Assembly (NCBI RefSeq): GCF_900116205.1
Contig: NZ_FOZS01000001.1
Location: 558,001-622,000, forward strand
Reading direction: 5' to 3'
Origin: Halostagnicola kamekurae
GTDB taxonomy: Archaea > Halobacteriota > Halobacteria > Halobacteriales > Natrialbaceae
Length of the DNA stretch: 64,000 nt
The position numbers and the translations under genes are program-made. Shown here piece after piece: positions 52,738-61,454 of the stretch. Numbering within the stretch: position 1 is the first letter of the stretch; each line of letters starts with the position of its first letter. Under the pieces are notes generated by a model. That model was not told the origin of the DNA and made no database searches. It saw nothing but the letters and a program-made list of their open reading frames with translations.

Positions 52738-53349
52738 ATGCCTCGAATTCGATCGGCGACGCTCGAGGATGTTCGGGCGATCAGCAGGATCGCCCGGCGG
52801 AGTTGGCACGCGGCCTACGACGATATCCTCGGTCCCGAGACGGTCGAAAAATTGACTGACAGGTGGTACGCGATTGAGGCCCTCGAAGAGAGTCTCGAGC
52901 AAACGGCGGAGAGAGATACTGGCGCGTTTCTGGTCGCCGACAGCGAGTTCGCCGCGGACGACAAGGCCGCCGACACGGCGCCGACTCTATCCAACGAGGC
53001 CCGATCGGCGTCCGTCGTCGGGTTCGTCCAGGGGACGGCTGCAGCCAACTCGAGTGAACCGCCGGAAAATTCACGGCGAGTCGCGGTGCTCAACCGGATC
53101 TACGTCGATCCCGACTCGTGGGACGACGGCGTCGGTTCGGCGCTGGTTACGGCGCTCGAGGAAACGCTCGACGACTCGTTCGAAACGCTCCGAGTACACG
53201 TTCTCGCCGGCAACGATGTCGGCATCTCGTTCTACGAATCGACCGGCTTCGAACGCGTCGAAACCCGGATCACCGACCTCGAGGCGGAAATAGACGAGAC
53301 GGAGATCGACGCGCCGCTCGAGGAACACGTCTACGAGAAGCCGCTGTAG
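52738..53349 (+). CDS. GNAT family N-acetyltransferase
   Basis: The 203-residue protein starts MPRIRSATLEDVRAISRIAR, a typical GNAT N-terminus, followed by RIYVDPDSWDDGVGSALVTA, where the acetyl-CoA pyrophosphate loop is somewhat degenerate (DDGVGSA for the usual RxxGxG/A), and GISFYESTGFERVETR near 155-170. A 40-residue acidic insert (about 65-108) splits the sheet and is a haloarchaeal addition. Substrate unknown. A TATA-like GTTTATCA (52706-52713) is about 29 nt before the ATG, fitting a leaderless gene. Confidence 0.9.
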   Translation: MPRIRSATLEDVRAISRIARRSWHAAYDDILGPETVEKLTDRWYAIEALEESLEQTAERDTGAFLVADSEFAADDKAADTAPTLSNEARSASVVGFVQGTAAANSSEPPENSRRVAVLNRIYVDPDSWDDGVGSALVTALEETLDDSFETLRVHVLAGNDVGISFYESTGFERVETRITDLEAEIDETEIDAPLEEHVYEKPL

Positions 53350-53401
53350 TCCCGACGAAGCGACGCGTTCGGAACTAGGCTTGTCTTTTCGCTGTCGGCG
53401 A

Positions 53402-54697
53402 TTACAGCGTGTTTTCGGCGTCGCCCTCGACGACCTCGATGCCGCGGTTGTTGACCGCCGTCGGATCGAGACCGACTTCCTGTAGGAACGTCTTGTACTC
53501 GCGTTCGCACTGTTCGGCGTCCTTCTGCCTGTCGCTGGCCCGATCGCAGAGCGCGACGAGGTTCTCCGGCACGTCGTTCTGGTAGACGATCCAGTGGTTG
53601 ATCAGGTCCGATAGCCGCCGGATGGGGCTCGTGAAGTGGCCGTAGATCTCGAAGTTCAGCGCGTGGTGCCCGCCGAAGGGATCGTTCATGTATCGTGCGC
53701 GCGGCATGACTTTCATCACGGCCCACTGAATCTTATCGAGCTGGCGACCCGGCGCGTCCTCGAGCGTGGCGTTGACCGCCATCCGCGGGTCGTCCCACTT
53801 GTCGCCGGGGATCGAAACGCCGTCCAAGTCCTGGATCTCTTGCAGCGCCTTCGACCACTCGTCGGGGCTCGGCTGCGGGTGAACCCGATACATCGCCTCG
53901 ACGCCGCGAGACCACATGAGTTCGTGCGTGACGGCCTTGTTCGCCTTCAGCATGCACTCCTCGATGATGGTGTGTGCGCGGTCGCGAGCGGGGTTCAACA
54001 CGAGCGAGCCGTCTTCCTTGCGGATCTCGTGCATCCTATCGGCGAGTTCGTGGACTAGCACGTTCTCCTCGTGCAGCGGCGCGTCGGGATCCTCGAGTCG
54101 GTTTTCGGCCTGCGAGTAGGTGAGCCGTTCGTCGGATTCGATCACCGATTTGTAGATATCGATCGTCTCGTAGGAGAGGTTCTCCTTGTCGAGGTGCATC
54201 TCGACGGTGTGGGCGAATCGCTCCTCGTTCGGGACCAGCGAGCAGACCGACTCCGCCAGTACCGGCGGCAGCATGTGGATGGTGTATCCCGGCAGGTAGA
54301 CCGTGTTCCCCCGCTCGACGGCCTCGTCCCACATCGCCGTCTCCGGGTTGACGTAATGGGTGACGTCGGCGATGTGGACCCAGAGGACGTACTCCTCTTC
54401 GCGCTCTTCGACCGAGATCGCGTCGTCGAAGTCCTGGGCGTCGATCGGATCGGTCGTCCAGGTCGTCAGGTCGCGCAGATCTCGGCGGTCGTCGATCTCC
54501 TCGTCGATCTCGCCCTGTACGTCTCCGGACAGTTCCTCGGCCTCCTCGAGGACCGCCGGCGGAAACTCGTCGCGGATCTCGAACTTCTCGAATAACTCCT
54601 CGCGTTTGTTCTCGAGGTGACGGGCGAGTTCCTCGGAAATCTCGACCGGGCCCTGCCCTTCGGCCGTGCCTGCGTCGGCCTGTGTCTCGTCGCTCAT
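53402..54697 (-). CDS. rnr: RNB-domain ribonuclease (RNase R/II-like)
   Basis: This 431-residue exoribonuclease has the RNB active-site acidic cluster in TDPIDAQDFDDAISVEERE near 90-108 and later motifs IADVTHYVNPETAMWDEAV, GNTVYLPGYTIHMLPPVL, and the C-terminal YGHFTSPIRRLSDLINHW. It degrades RNA 3' to 5'. It consists almost only of the RNB domain: cold-shock and S1 domains of bacterial RNase R are absent. I chose MSDETQADAGTAEGQ as start; the frame is open to 54859 but upstream sequence is basic and Ser-rich. Confidence 0.93.
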   Translation of the reverse strand: MSDETQADAGTAEGQGPVEISEELARHLENKREELFEKFEIRDEFPPAVLEEAEELSGDVQGEIDEEIDDRRDLRDLTTWTTDPIDAQDFDDAISVEEREEEYVLWVHIADVTHYVNPETAMWDEAVERGNTVYLPGYTIHMLPPVLAESVCSLVPNEERFAHTVEMHLDKENLSYETIDIYKSVIESDERLTYSQAENRLEDPDAPLHEENVLVHELADRMHEIRKEDGSLVLNPARDRAHTIIEECMLKANKAVTHELMWSRGVEAMYRVHPQPSPDEWSKALQEIQDLDGVSIPGDKWDDPRMAVNATLEDAPGRQLDKIQWAVMKVMPRARYMNDPFGGHHALNFEIYGHFTSPIRRLSDLINHWIVYQNDVPENLVALCDRASDRQKDAEQCEREYKTFLQEVGLDPTAVNNRGIEVVEGDAENTL

Positions 54698-54779
54698 ACC
54701 GGTGGGTACGGACGTATCCCTGAAAGCCGTGTCGGGATGGTATCCGCTTCGGCCGACGGACGCTCGCGACCGGACTCGC

Positions 54780-55070
54780 TCACCGCTCCTCGAGCGGACC
54801 GTACCGATCCTCGACGGTCGCGACGTAGCGCGACAGGAACTCGAGCCGCGAGCACTCACCGGCGTCGATTTCGACGAGCAACTCCTCGAGTTCGGTCCGG
54901 GCGTGGTGACAGAGCTCGTCGTGACAGGACCGACAGAAGTGCTCGAACTCCTTGCCCTCGCGCTCCCAGCGATTGCCGTACTTGTCGTACTCTCGAGCCA
55001 GCTCGCGGTCGGTGTGCGTACCGCAGGCGACGCACGTCACCGTCTCGGATTCGGTCCTGGCGGGCCACAT
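54780..55070 (-). CDS. Small Cys-rich zinc-binding protein
   Basis: This 96-residue protein has paired Cys motifs, TCVACGTHTDRELAREYDKY near residue 12 and HFCRSCHDELCHHART near 45, fitting a zinc ribbon or treble clef with an extra Cys/His cluster. A helical C-terminus follows. It is a haloarchaeal conserved hypothetical of unknown function. Longer in-frame starts exist but MWPARTESETVTCVACG is the natural start. A 12-bp palindrome (55085-55096) lies in its promoter region. Confidence 0.75.
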   Translation of the reverse strand: MWPARTESETVTCVACGTHTDRELAREYDKYGNRWEREGKEFEHFCRSCHDELCHHARTELEELLVEIDAGECSRLEFLSRYVATVEDRYGPLEER

Positions 55071-55084
55071 ACGAACTGGATTGG

Positions 55085-55147
55085 AGTGTGCACACTTAGC
55101 GATTGTCACACCCGTCGGCGACGACGAGTGTCCGCTCGAGCGGACAC
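55085..55147. promoter_or_regulatory. Two perfect palindromes in a divergent promoter region
   Basis: AGTGTGCACACT (55085-55096, 12 bp) and GTGTCCGCTCGAGCGGACAC (55128-55147, 20 bp) are both perfect. They lie between the leftward zinc-binding protein gene (start 55070) and the rightward PUA gene (start 55266). Candidate operators; the 20-bp one could also form a hairpin in a leftward leader. Confidence 0.5.
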
Positions 55148-55265
55148 ACCACCGGTACGAACGGGCCGCCCGGCTGTCTCCGGCGAGCGCCTCGCCGAAT
55201 CTGCCCAACGTACGTCCGTGGCCGAGAACGGTCGTTTTATACGCGAACCGCCCGTTCGCTCGAGC

Positions 55266-55745
55266 ATGGAGGTCAAATCTCGACACCATCTCCGCAGCGA
55301 CGTCGTTTCGGATCTCGAGACGACGCTTGCCGACCAGCTCGGCGTCGAACTCGACGGCGACGCCTACGAACGCGTCGAGTTCGAAGCGGTCGACTGGGAG
55401 GTCATCCTCGTCGACGGCGAGCCCCAGATCGCGTACTTCGACGACGAGCCGTTTCTCACCGTCCGTGGTGCGAACGCGTACGAACCCGAGAAGCGACTCG
55501 TCACCGTCGACTCCGGTGCCATCTCGTTCGTCAGCGACGGCGCTGATATCATGCGTCCCGGCATCACCGAGGCCTCGGGTGACATCACCGGCGGCGACCT
55601 GGTCGTCATCGCAGAGGAGTCCCACGGGAAGGTACTCGCCGTCGGTCGAGCACGCGTCGACGGCACCCAGATGGTCGGCGACGAGGGGAAAGTCGTCGAC
55701 TCGCTCCATCACGTCGGCGACGATCTCTACGAATTCGCGGGCTGA
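55266..55745 (+). CDS. PUA-domain RNA-binding protein
   Basis: This 159-residue protein matches the archaeal family related to MCT-1 and the N-terminus of Tma20: an N-terminal domain (MEVKSRHHLRSDVVSDLETT onward), then a PUA domain from about 78 with KRLVTVDSGAISFVSDGADI, MRPGITEASGDITGGDLVVI and GKVLAVGRARVDG. The eukaryotic relatives act in ribosome recycling and translation re-initiation. A role in translation is inferred from the family. The ATG at 55266 was chosen because the domain starts there. Confidence 0.9.
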   Translation: MEVKSRHHLRSDVVSDLETTLADQLGVELDGDAYERVEFEAVDWEVILVDGEPQIAYFDDEPFLTVRGANAYEPEKRLVTVDSGAISFVSDGADIMRPGITEASGDITGGDLVVIAEESHGKVLAVGRARVDGTQMVGDEGKVVDSLHHVGDDLYEFAG

Positions 55746-55819
55746 CTCGCCCCACTCGCTCTGTTCGGAGGAGAAACGGCCGATTCGGCTCGAGACGTCC
55801 CACACCGTCGGCTCGCGGA

Positions 55820-56785
55820 TTAGTGGTGGATACCCATCGCTTCGATCTGTTCTTGGTACCGGTTTCGGATCGTCACTTCGGTGACCTGTGCGACGTCTGC
55901 GACCTCGCGCTGGGTCTTCTTCTCGTTGCACAGCAGCGAACTAGCGTAAATCGCGGCGGCTGCGTAACCGGTCGGCGACTTGCCCGACAGGAGCCCCTTC
56001 TCGGTCGTGGTGTCGATGATCTCGTTCGCCTTCCCCTGGACTTCCTCGGATAGCTCGAGTTCCGAGCAAAACCGCGGCACGTACTTTTTTGGATTGACCG
56101 GCTCCATCTTCAGCGAGAGTTCCTGTGCGACGTAGCGGTAGGTCCGGCCGATCTCCTTGCGATCGACCCGGGAGACGGCAGCGACCTCCTCGAGCGAGCG
56201 GGGGATTCCCTCCATGCGACAGGCCGCGTACAGCGTACTGGTCGCGACGCCCTCGATCGAGCGCCCGCGGATGAGGTTCTCGTCGAGCGCCCGCCGGTAC
56301 ATCACGCAGGCGACTTCCCTGACCGAACGCGGGATCGCGAGCGCCGAGGCCATGCGGTCGGTCTCGCTGAGCGCGAACTGGAGGTTTCGCTCGCCGGCGT
56401 CTTTGGTCCGGATGCGCTCTTGCCACTTGCGGAGTCGCCGCATCTGACTGCGCTTGTCCGCCGAGAGCGAGCGCCCGTAGGCGTCCTGGTCCTTCCAGTC
56501 GATCGAGGTCGTCAGCCCCTTGTCGTGCATCGTCTTCGTCGTGGGCGCGCCGACGCGGGACTTGTTCTGTCGTTCCGAGTGGTTGAACGCGCGCCACTCC
56601 GGGCCCCGGTCGATGTTCGTCTCCTCGACGATCAGCCCGCAGTGATCGCAGACGAGTTCGCCCTGGTCGTCGCTGTTGACGAGCGTGCCGGACTCACACT
56701 CGTCGCACACCCGTTCGTGATCCGACTCCTGCGCTTGCTGTTCCGATTCGGTCGCGCGCTCGCGCTGACGGGTGGGGCGTTCCAT
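55820..56785 (-). CDS. tfb: Transcription initiation factor IIB (TFB)
   Basis: TFB bridges TBP-bound promoter DNA and RNA polymerase. The 321-residue protein has a zinc ribbon ([20 protein letters not shown] then CDHCG, about 26-51), the B-finger and linker region [20 protein letters not shown], and two cyclin-like repeats (about 120-210 and 215-310), the second ending with the recognition helix [20 protein letters not shown]. Haloarchaea have several TFB paralogues with different promoter preferences; which one this is cannot be told. The start [16 protein letters not shown] was chosen. Confidence 0.95.
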   Translation of the reverse strand: MERPTRQRERATESEQQAQESDHERVCDECESGTLVNSDDQGELVCDHCGLIVEETNIDRGPEWRAFNHSERQNKSRVGAPTTKTMHDKGLTTSIDWKDQDAYGRSLSADKRSQMRRLRKWQERIRTKDAGERNLQFALSETDRMASALAIPRSVREVACVMYRRALDENLIRGRSIEGVATSTLYAACRMEGIPRSLEEVAAVSRVDRKEIGRTYRYVAQELSLKMEPVNPKKYVPRFCSELELSEEVQGKANEIIDTTTEKGLLSGKSPTGYAAAAIYASSLLCNEKKTQREVADVAQVTEVTIRNRYQEQIEAMGIHH

Positions 56786-56943
56786 TTCGTCTTGATACTC
56801 GCTTCCCGAGGCCTTAACACCTCGCCACCTCGAGCCCGTCGAACGGCGTTCGCGGAATCGGCGACGAGGCGGCGGCGAACGTCTCGCTATCGAGACAGTG
56901 TCTGACGTAAGAACTATACTCACGGCGAGGCTGAATTCCGCCA

Positions 56944-57300
56944 ATGGGACTGATGACTAAAATCCTGGGCGGGGAGCAATCCAGATCCGCCGAGGACTAC
57001 GTCGAGTTGAACCTCGACGACGTGACCGACAACACGACGGAGGCGGCGATGCAAGTACACGTCGCGGAAGTCGACGGACAGGAAGCCGCGATCGACATCA
57101 AAGACACCGTCTACGATGGCGACATCGTCATCGCCGACATCACGCGGCTGCGCACGAACGACAAGACGGTCGAACACATCGTCGACGAGCTCCGACAGGT
57201 CGCGAACGAAGTCGACGGCGACATCGTCCGGAAGGGCGACGACCAGATCATCATCACGCCGACCGGCGTCAAAATCGGTCGCGAAAAGCTCGGCCGATAA
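56944..57300 (+). CDS. sepF: Cell division protein SepF
   Basis: Archaeal SepF anchors FtsZ to the membrane and is essential for division in Haloferax. This 118-residue protein has an N-terminal amphipathic membrane-targeting helix, [20 protein letters not shown], and the SepF core: [40 protein letters not shown] and [20 protein letters not shown]. It matches the archaeal type. It lies divergently from the TFB gene, 158 bp from its start, and a 57-residue membrane protein gene follows on the same strand. Confidence 0.94.
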   Translation: MGLMTKILGGEQSRSAEDYVELNLDDVTDNTTEAAMQVHVAEVDGQEAAIDIKDTVYDGDIVIADITRLRTNDKTVEHIVDELRQVANEVDGDIVRKGDDQIIITPTGVKIGREKLGR

Positions 57301-57422
57301 CCCCGCGAGTCGCCGGTTACGTCGTCTCCGAGAGCTCGACGACCGCTCGAGACTGCGACCCGATCGACGCGATTTACCGACCGATCGTCAGCTTCTTTCG
57401 TTCGGCCGACCGACCGGTCGTC

Positions 57423-57596
57423 ATGGCGACGTTCGATTCGATCCCCGACTATCTCTGGCAGGCTCCCGTCCTCCTGGTCGCGATCCTCGGATACCAGCTC
57501 GTCGCTCGAGGCGAGCTCACGCTTTCTATCGCCGTGATCGCGGTCGTCGGTTTCGTCGCGGTCTCGTGGATCGTCGACTCGCTCCGCAGCGAATAG
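57423..57596 (+). CDS. 57-residue two-helix membrane protein
   Basis: ATG at 57423 opens a frame for MATFDSIPDYLWQAPVLLVA, then ILGYQLVARGELTLSIAVIA and VVGFVAVSWIVDSLRSE. Two hydrophobic segments flank a short ARGELT turn, giving a helical hairpin. The acidic and hydrophobic composition is that of a real haloarchaeal membrane protein. It follows sepF by 122 bp on the same strand. Not recognised as a named family. Confidence 0.7.
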   Translation: MATFDSIPDYLWQAPVLLVAILGYQLVARGELTLSIAVIAVVGFVAVSWIVDSLRSE

Positions 57597-57693
57597 CGGT
57601 CCGGTCGACGACCGAAGCCCCAAGGGGTTGGCTCGAGTTCAGATTCTACACGATCGATATTCTTTATAAAAAGAAGGAACTCAATTTATAGTA

Positions 57694-57708
57694 CAATTTT
57701 TGAAATTG
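57694..57708. promoter_or_regulatory. Inverted repeat in the citrate synthase upstream region
   Basis: CAATTT and AAATTG form perfect arms around TTG in an unusually AT-rich block (57655-57712) that also holds CTTTATAAAAAG. A likelier promoter of citrate synthase is AATACTTTT near 57785-57793, about 32 nt before its ATG. The AT-rich block may be a second promoter or regulator site. Confidence 0.3.
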
Positions 57709-57820
57709 ACGAACTCGCTGTATTTCCTGGTTTACGCTCTGTACCCGCAACATCGCCCGCGTTCGGCCGTCACAACCGACAAACGACAATACTTTTCCAT
57801 CGGGGTCCGAAACGACAGGT

Positions 57821-58969
57821 ATGGCAGACGACCTCAAGAAAGGGCTGGAGGGAGTGTTGGTCGCAGAGTCAGGACTCAGCTCCATCGACGGTGACGTGGG
57901 TCGCCTGGTGTATCGCGGGTACACCATCGAAGACCTCGCACGCGGTGCGAGCTACGAAGAAGTCGCGTACCTGCTCTGGCACGGCACGCTTCCGGACGAG
58001 GAGGAGCTCGCGGAGTTCTCCGACGCGATGGCCGCAGAGCGCGACGTAGACGACGCTATCCTCGAGACGATTCGCGCGCTCGTCGAGGCAGACGAGCGAC
58101 CGATGGCGGCGATGCGAACCGCGGTTTCGATGCTCTCGTCGTCCGAACCCGAACCGGACGCGGACCCGGCGGACCGTGAAGCGTCGCTTCGGAAGGGGCG
58201 TCGAATTACGGCGAAGATCCCGACGATCCTCGCTGCGTTCGAGCGGTATCGACAGGGCGAGGAGCCGGTCGACCCCGATCCGAGTCTCGGACTCGCGGCC
58301 AATTTCCTCTACATGATGACCGGCGAGGAGCCGGACGAGGTCGCCGCCGAGACGTTCGATCAGGCGCTGATCCTCCACGCCGACCACGGGCTCAACGCCT
58401 CGACGTTCACCTCGATGGTCATCGGCTCGACCATGGCCGACATCTACTCCGCCGTCACCGGCGGAATCGGCGCTCTCTCGGGGCCGCTTCACGGCGGTGC
58501 GAATCAGGACGTCATGGAAGTCCTCATCGAGATCGACGAGAGCGGTCTCGACCCGCTCGAGTGGGTCGAGCAGGCGACCGAGGACGGGCGGCGCATCCCC
58601 GGCTTCGGCCACCGCGTCTACAGCGTCAAGGACCCTCGAGCGAAGATCCTTCAGGAACGCAGCCGCGAACTCGCCGAAACCGGCGACTCGAAGTGGTACG
58701 ACATCACCACGACGATCGAGGACTACCTCACCGACGAGAAGGGACTCGTCGAGAAGGGCATCGCGCCGAACGTCGACTTCTACTCCGGGTCGGTCTACTA
58801 CCAACTGGGCATCCCGATCGATATGTACACGCCCATCTTCGCGATGAGCCGCTCGAGCGGTTGGATCGCACACGTTCTCGAGTACCAGGAGGAAAACCGA
58901 CTCATCCGGCCGCGCGCCCGCTACACCGGCCCGGATGAACGGGAACTCGCTCCACTCGAAGAGCGATAG
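57821..58969 (+). CDS. citZ: Citrate synthase
   Basis: Citrate synthase condenses acetyl-CoA with oxaloacetate at the entry of the citric acid cycle. The 382-residue archaeal-type enzyme has the N-terminal LEGVLVAESGLSSIDGDVG, RLVYRGYTIEDLARGASYEE, the catalytic His regions LILHADHGLNASTFT near 187 and GALSGPLHGGANQDVMEVL near 220, IPGFGHRVYSVKDPRA near 260, and the catalytic Asp in APNVDFYSGSVYYQLG near 315. An acidic insert lies near 105-120. It is monocistronic as far as can be seen. Confidence 0.96.
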   Translation: MADDLKKGLEGVLVAESGLSSIDGDVGRLVYRGYTIEDLARGASYEEVAYLLWHGTLPDEEELAEFSDAMAAERDVDDAILETIRALVEADERPMAAMRTAVSMLSSSEPEPDADPADREASLRKGRRITAKIPTILAAFERYRQGEEPVDPDPSLGLAANFLYMMTGEEPDEVAAETFDQALILHADHGLNASTFTSMVIGSTMADIYSAVTGGIGALSGPLHGGANQDVMEVLIEIDESGLDPLEWVEQATEDGRRIPGFGHRVYSVKDPRAKILQERSRELAETGDSKWYDITTTIEDYLTDEKGLVEKGIAPNVDFYSGSVYYQLGIPIDMYTPIFAMSRSSGWIAHVLEYQEENRLIRPRARYTGPDERELAPLEER

Positions 58970-59007
58970 ATCGAGTCGAGAACCGCCGCAGGGACCGGTT
59001 TTGAGTG

Positions 59008-59544
59008 ATGTTCGTCTTCGTCTACGGAACGCTCACCGACGCGACTCGAGTCGATGCCGTGCTCGACGAGACGACCCGCGGGTCCAGACCGCCCGAGTAC
59101 GCGGACCCCGAGTTCGTCGGCGACGCGACGCTCGAGGGGCTCCACCGCGCCGACGGCGCGTATCCGACGCTCGTTCCCGGCGGACGCGTTACCGGGCGAG
59201 TGCTCTCGGTCGACGAACGCGATCTCGAGGCGCTCGACGCCTACGAGGGACTCACACGAGGGCTGTACGTGCGAGCGAGGCTGCCGCGAGTCGAGCAGCG
59301 CGGTTCGACGGCGACGCCGCCTGCGGACGATTTCGACGTCACGGTGTCCGACGAGCCCGGTGCCGTTCCAGCAGGTGAGCCGACTCTCGAGTCGTCCGTG
59401 TGGACGTACGTCGGCGATCCGGATCGGCTCGGGGTCGAACCCGAGCGGGAATCGACGCCCTACTGGCCGGGCTCGGGGCCGTTCGGCGAACGGGTTCGTC
59501 GGCGTCTCGAGCGGGATCGAACCGTGGTACTGACCGACGAATGA
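59008..59544 (+). CDS. Gamma-glutamylcyclotransferase-like protein
   Basis: The 178-residue protein starts MFVFVYGTLTDATRVDAVLD, with the YGTL substrate-binding motif of the AIG2/GGCT fold, and continues with YPTLVPGGRVTGRVLSVDER, where the catalytic Glu of the family would lie in or after DLEALDAYEGL. A long acidic C-terminal part (about 95-178) is less typical. The family includes cyclotransferases acting on gamma-glutamyl amines and dipeptides; substrate here is unknown. A GTG three bases upstream is an alternative start. Confidence 0.87.
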   Translation: MFVFVYGTLTDATRVDAVLDETTRGSRPPEYADPEFVGDATLEGLHRADGAYPTLVPGGRVTGRVLSVDERDLEALDAYEGLTRGLYVRARLPRVEQRGSTATPPADDFDVTVSDEPGAVPAGEPTLESSVWTYVGDPDRLGVEPERESTPYWPGSGPFGERVRRRLERDRTVVLTDE

Positions 59545-59621
59545 CGATCGTCTGCTCGCCGTCAGACGTCAGTTACAGGTCGCTTCCCGCTTGCGATTCC
59601 ACTTTCACTTCGGAGGCATGA

Positions 59622-59629
59622 GATTTATA
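59622..59629 (+). promoter_or_regulatory. TATA box upstream of threonine deaminase
   Basis: ATTTATAT lies about 185 nt before the ilvA start codon. With normal spacing it predicts an ilvA leader of about 155 nt that contains the hairpin at 59687-59715. Confidence 0.45.
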
Positions 59630-59686
59630 TGTTCCCGGTCCTCCTGTATAGTCGCACGTCACACGCCGTGCATTCCCTGTATTCCC

Positions 59687-59715
59687 GTAGTGCTGTTCCC
59701 TTGTATCAGCACTAC
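59687..59715 (+). promoter_or_regulatory. Perfect hairpin in the ilvA leader
   Basis: GTAGTGCTG (59687-59695) and CAGCACTAC (59707-59715) form a perfect 9-bp stem with an 11-nt loop. Expected position is about +37 to +65 of a leader running to the ilvA start at 59811. It may be a regulatory RNA element or a terminator of the upstream transcript. Confidence 0.5.
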
Positions 59716-59810
59716 CTTCCGACACTGCTCGTGAGCGACGCGTCTCGAGCGATCGGCGAGCGACGACGGCCCACAGCAATCCTTACAGTTCGTCCCGAGT
59801 AGTCGATTGT

Positions 59811-61022
59811 ATGCTCTCACTTGAGGCGATTCTCGAGGCACGTCCGCGGGTACGGGAGACGTCGCGGCACACGCCGTGTGAGTACTCGCACACGTTCTCC
59901 GCGATGACGGGCGCGGAGATCCACCTGAAACTCGAAAATCAGCAGCGAACGGGGGCGTTCAAGATTCGGGGGGCGACGAACCGAATCGCGACGCTGACAG
60001 AGGCCGAGAAAGACGCCGGCGTCGTCACCGCGAGTGCGGGCAATCACGCGCAGGGCGTCGCGCTCGCCGCGACGCGAACGGGCGTCGACTCGAAGATCGT
60101 CATGCCCGAAGACGCGCCCATCGCGAAGGTCAAGGCGACGAAAAACTACGGCGCGTCGGTCGTCCTCCACGGCGTCGACTACAGCGAGGCCGCCGAGCGC
60201 GCACACGAGATCGAACGCGAGGAGGACAGAACCTACCTCCACGCCTTCGACGACCCGGACGTGATGGCGGGCCAGGGAACGATCGGCCTCGAGATCCTCG
60301 AGGATTGCCCCGAGGCCGAGACCGTCGTCGTCCCGATCGGCGGCGGCGGACTGATCAGCGGGATCGCGACGGCGATCAAAGAACAGCGCCCGGACGTGCG
60401 CGTTATCGGCGTGCAGGCCGAGGGTGCCTCGAGCGCGGCCAGTTCGCTCGAGAAGGGGGAACTCGTCACGCTCGATTCGGTCGACACCGTCGCGGACGGC
60501 ATCGCAACGCGCAGCATCGGCGAGCAGACGTTCCCGATCATTCAAGAGCGCGTCGACGAGGTCGTCACGGTCTCGGACGCCCAGATTGCTACAGCGCTGG
60601 TACAGCTGCTCGAGCGTTCGAAGACGCTCGTCGAAGGCGCGGGTGCGGTACCGCTCGCCGCCGTGCTCTTCGAACAGTTCGACTACGAGGACGACGAGGT
60701 CATCGTCCCCGCGCTCTGTGGGGGCAACATCGACATGAACATGCTCTCGACGGTCATCGTCCGCGGACTGGTCGAAACCGGCCGGTACCTCAAGATCCGA
60801 ACAGTCCTCGAGGACCGACCCGGCGCGCTCGAGGACCTGCTCGACATCTTCTCGGCCCACCGCGCGAACATCTACGGCATCCAGCACGATCGGACCTCTC
60901 GCGACATCAGCATGAGCGACACCGAGGTCGAGATCGACCTCGAGATGCGCGGACACGACCACGTCGCGGAATTCCTCGAGGATCTGCGCTCGGAGGGGTA
61001 CGAAGTCGACGTGCTGGTGTAG
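59811..61022 (+). CDS. ilvA: Threonine ammonia-lyase (threonine deaminase)
   Basis: This 403-residue PLP enzyme converts threonine to 2-oxobutanoate, the first step toward isoleucine. The PLP-binding Lys51 is in NQQRTGAFKIRGATNRIA; the phosphate loop is VVVPIGGGGLISGIATAI near 175; other family sequences are VVTASAGNHAQGVALAA and PALCGGNIDMNMLSTVIV. A C-terminal ACT domain (about 325-403, RTVLEDRPGALEDLLDIFSA) suggests allosteric control by an amino acid, as in the catabolic-like short TdcB/IlvA type. The leader holds a perfect hairpin. Citramalate-based isoleucine synthesis in other haloarchaea would make the role degradative; this is open. Confidence 0.93.
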   Translation: MLSLEAILEARPRVRETSRHTPCEYSHTFSAMTGAEIHLKLENQQRTGAFKIRGATNRIATLTEAEKDAGVVTASAGNHAQGVALAATRTGVDSKIVMPEDAPIAKVKATKNYGASVVLHGVDYSEAAERAHEIEREEDRTYLHAFDDPDVMAGQGTIGLEILEDCPEAETVVVPIGGGGLISGIATAIKEQRPDVRVIGVQAEGASSAASSLEKGELVTLDSVDTVADGIATRSIGEQTFPIIQERVDEVVTVSDAQIATALVQLLERSKTLVEGAGAVPLAAVLFEQFDYEDDEVIVPALCGGNIDMNMLSTVIVRGLVETGRYLKIRTVLEDRPGALEDLLDIFSAHRANIYGIQHDRTSRDISMSDTEVEIDLEMRGHDHVAEFLEDLRSEGYEVDVLV

Positions 61023-61092
61023 GCTCGCGCGTGGACAGCGCTTGCGCCGGCTTCGGTACGTTTAGGTCGGCTCCGGTACTTCCCTCGAGCGA

Positions 61093-61311
61093 GTGCACTC
61101 ACGACGCAAATCCGCCCTCCTCTGGGGTCTGGTCGGTTCGATGGCGTTTCTCGCCGTATTGCAAGGATACACGCTCGCTCGAGAACCGTTGCTTTCGATC
61201 ACGCAGGCGGTTCTCGTCGCCGCCGTCGTCGGTGGGGTGACGGCAGCGGTCGCCTACGGGCTCGAGTATCGCATCGCCGCGTGGACGGCCCAACGCACGG
61301 ACGAACGATGA
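61093..61311 (+). CDS. Small two-helix membrane protein
   Basis: From a GTG at 61093 this encodes 72 residues: a basic start (MHSRRKSALL), a first membrane helix (LLWGLVGSMAFLAVLQGYTL), a second (ITQAVLVAAVVGGVTAAVAY), and a short charged tail. It looks like a conserved haloarchaeal small membrane protein. It lies 70 bp after ilvA on the same strand and may be co-transcribed. Function unknown. Confidence 0.7.
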   Translation: MHSRRKSALLWGLVGSMAFLAVLQGYTLAREPLLSITQAVLVAAVVGGVTAAVAYGLEYRIAAWTAQRTDER

Positions 61312-61341
61312 CCGCAGGCAGGCGCGGTCACTATCGTAGTC

Positions 61342-61347
61342 TTTAAA
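61342..61347 (+). promoter_or_regulatory. TATA box of tRNA-Ser
   Basis: TTTAAA is centred about 29 nt before the first base of the tRNA, the expected position for archaeal tRNA promoters. Confidence 0.6.
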
Positions 61348-61373
61348 CGATCGACCCGGTTAGCTACGGGTGA

Positions 61374-61454
61374 GCCAGGATGGCCGAACGGTAAGGCGCA
61401 CGCCTGGAAAGCGTGTTCCCTTTGGGATTCAGGGTTCAAATCCCTGTCCTGGCG
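61374..61454 (+). tRNA. tRNA-Ser (anticodon GGA)
   Basis: The 81-nt sequence folds as a class II tRNA. The acceptor GCCAGGA pairs with TCCTGGC and is followed by discriminator G. The D arm is in GGCCGAACGGTAAGGC, the anticodon stem CACGC/GCGTG carries the loop CTGGAAA (anticodon GGA, reading UCC and UCU), a long variable arm TTCCCTTTGGGATT follows, and the T arm is CAGGG TTCAAAT CCCTG. CCA is not encoded. Parts of its 3' end are repeated downstream. Confidence 0.96.
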
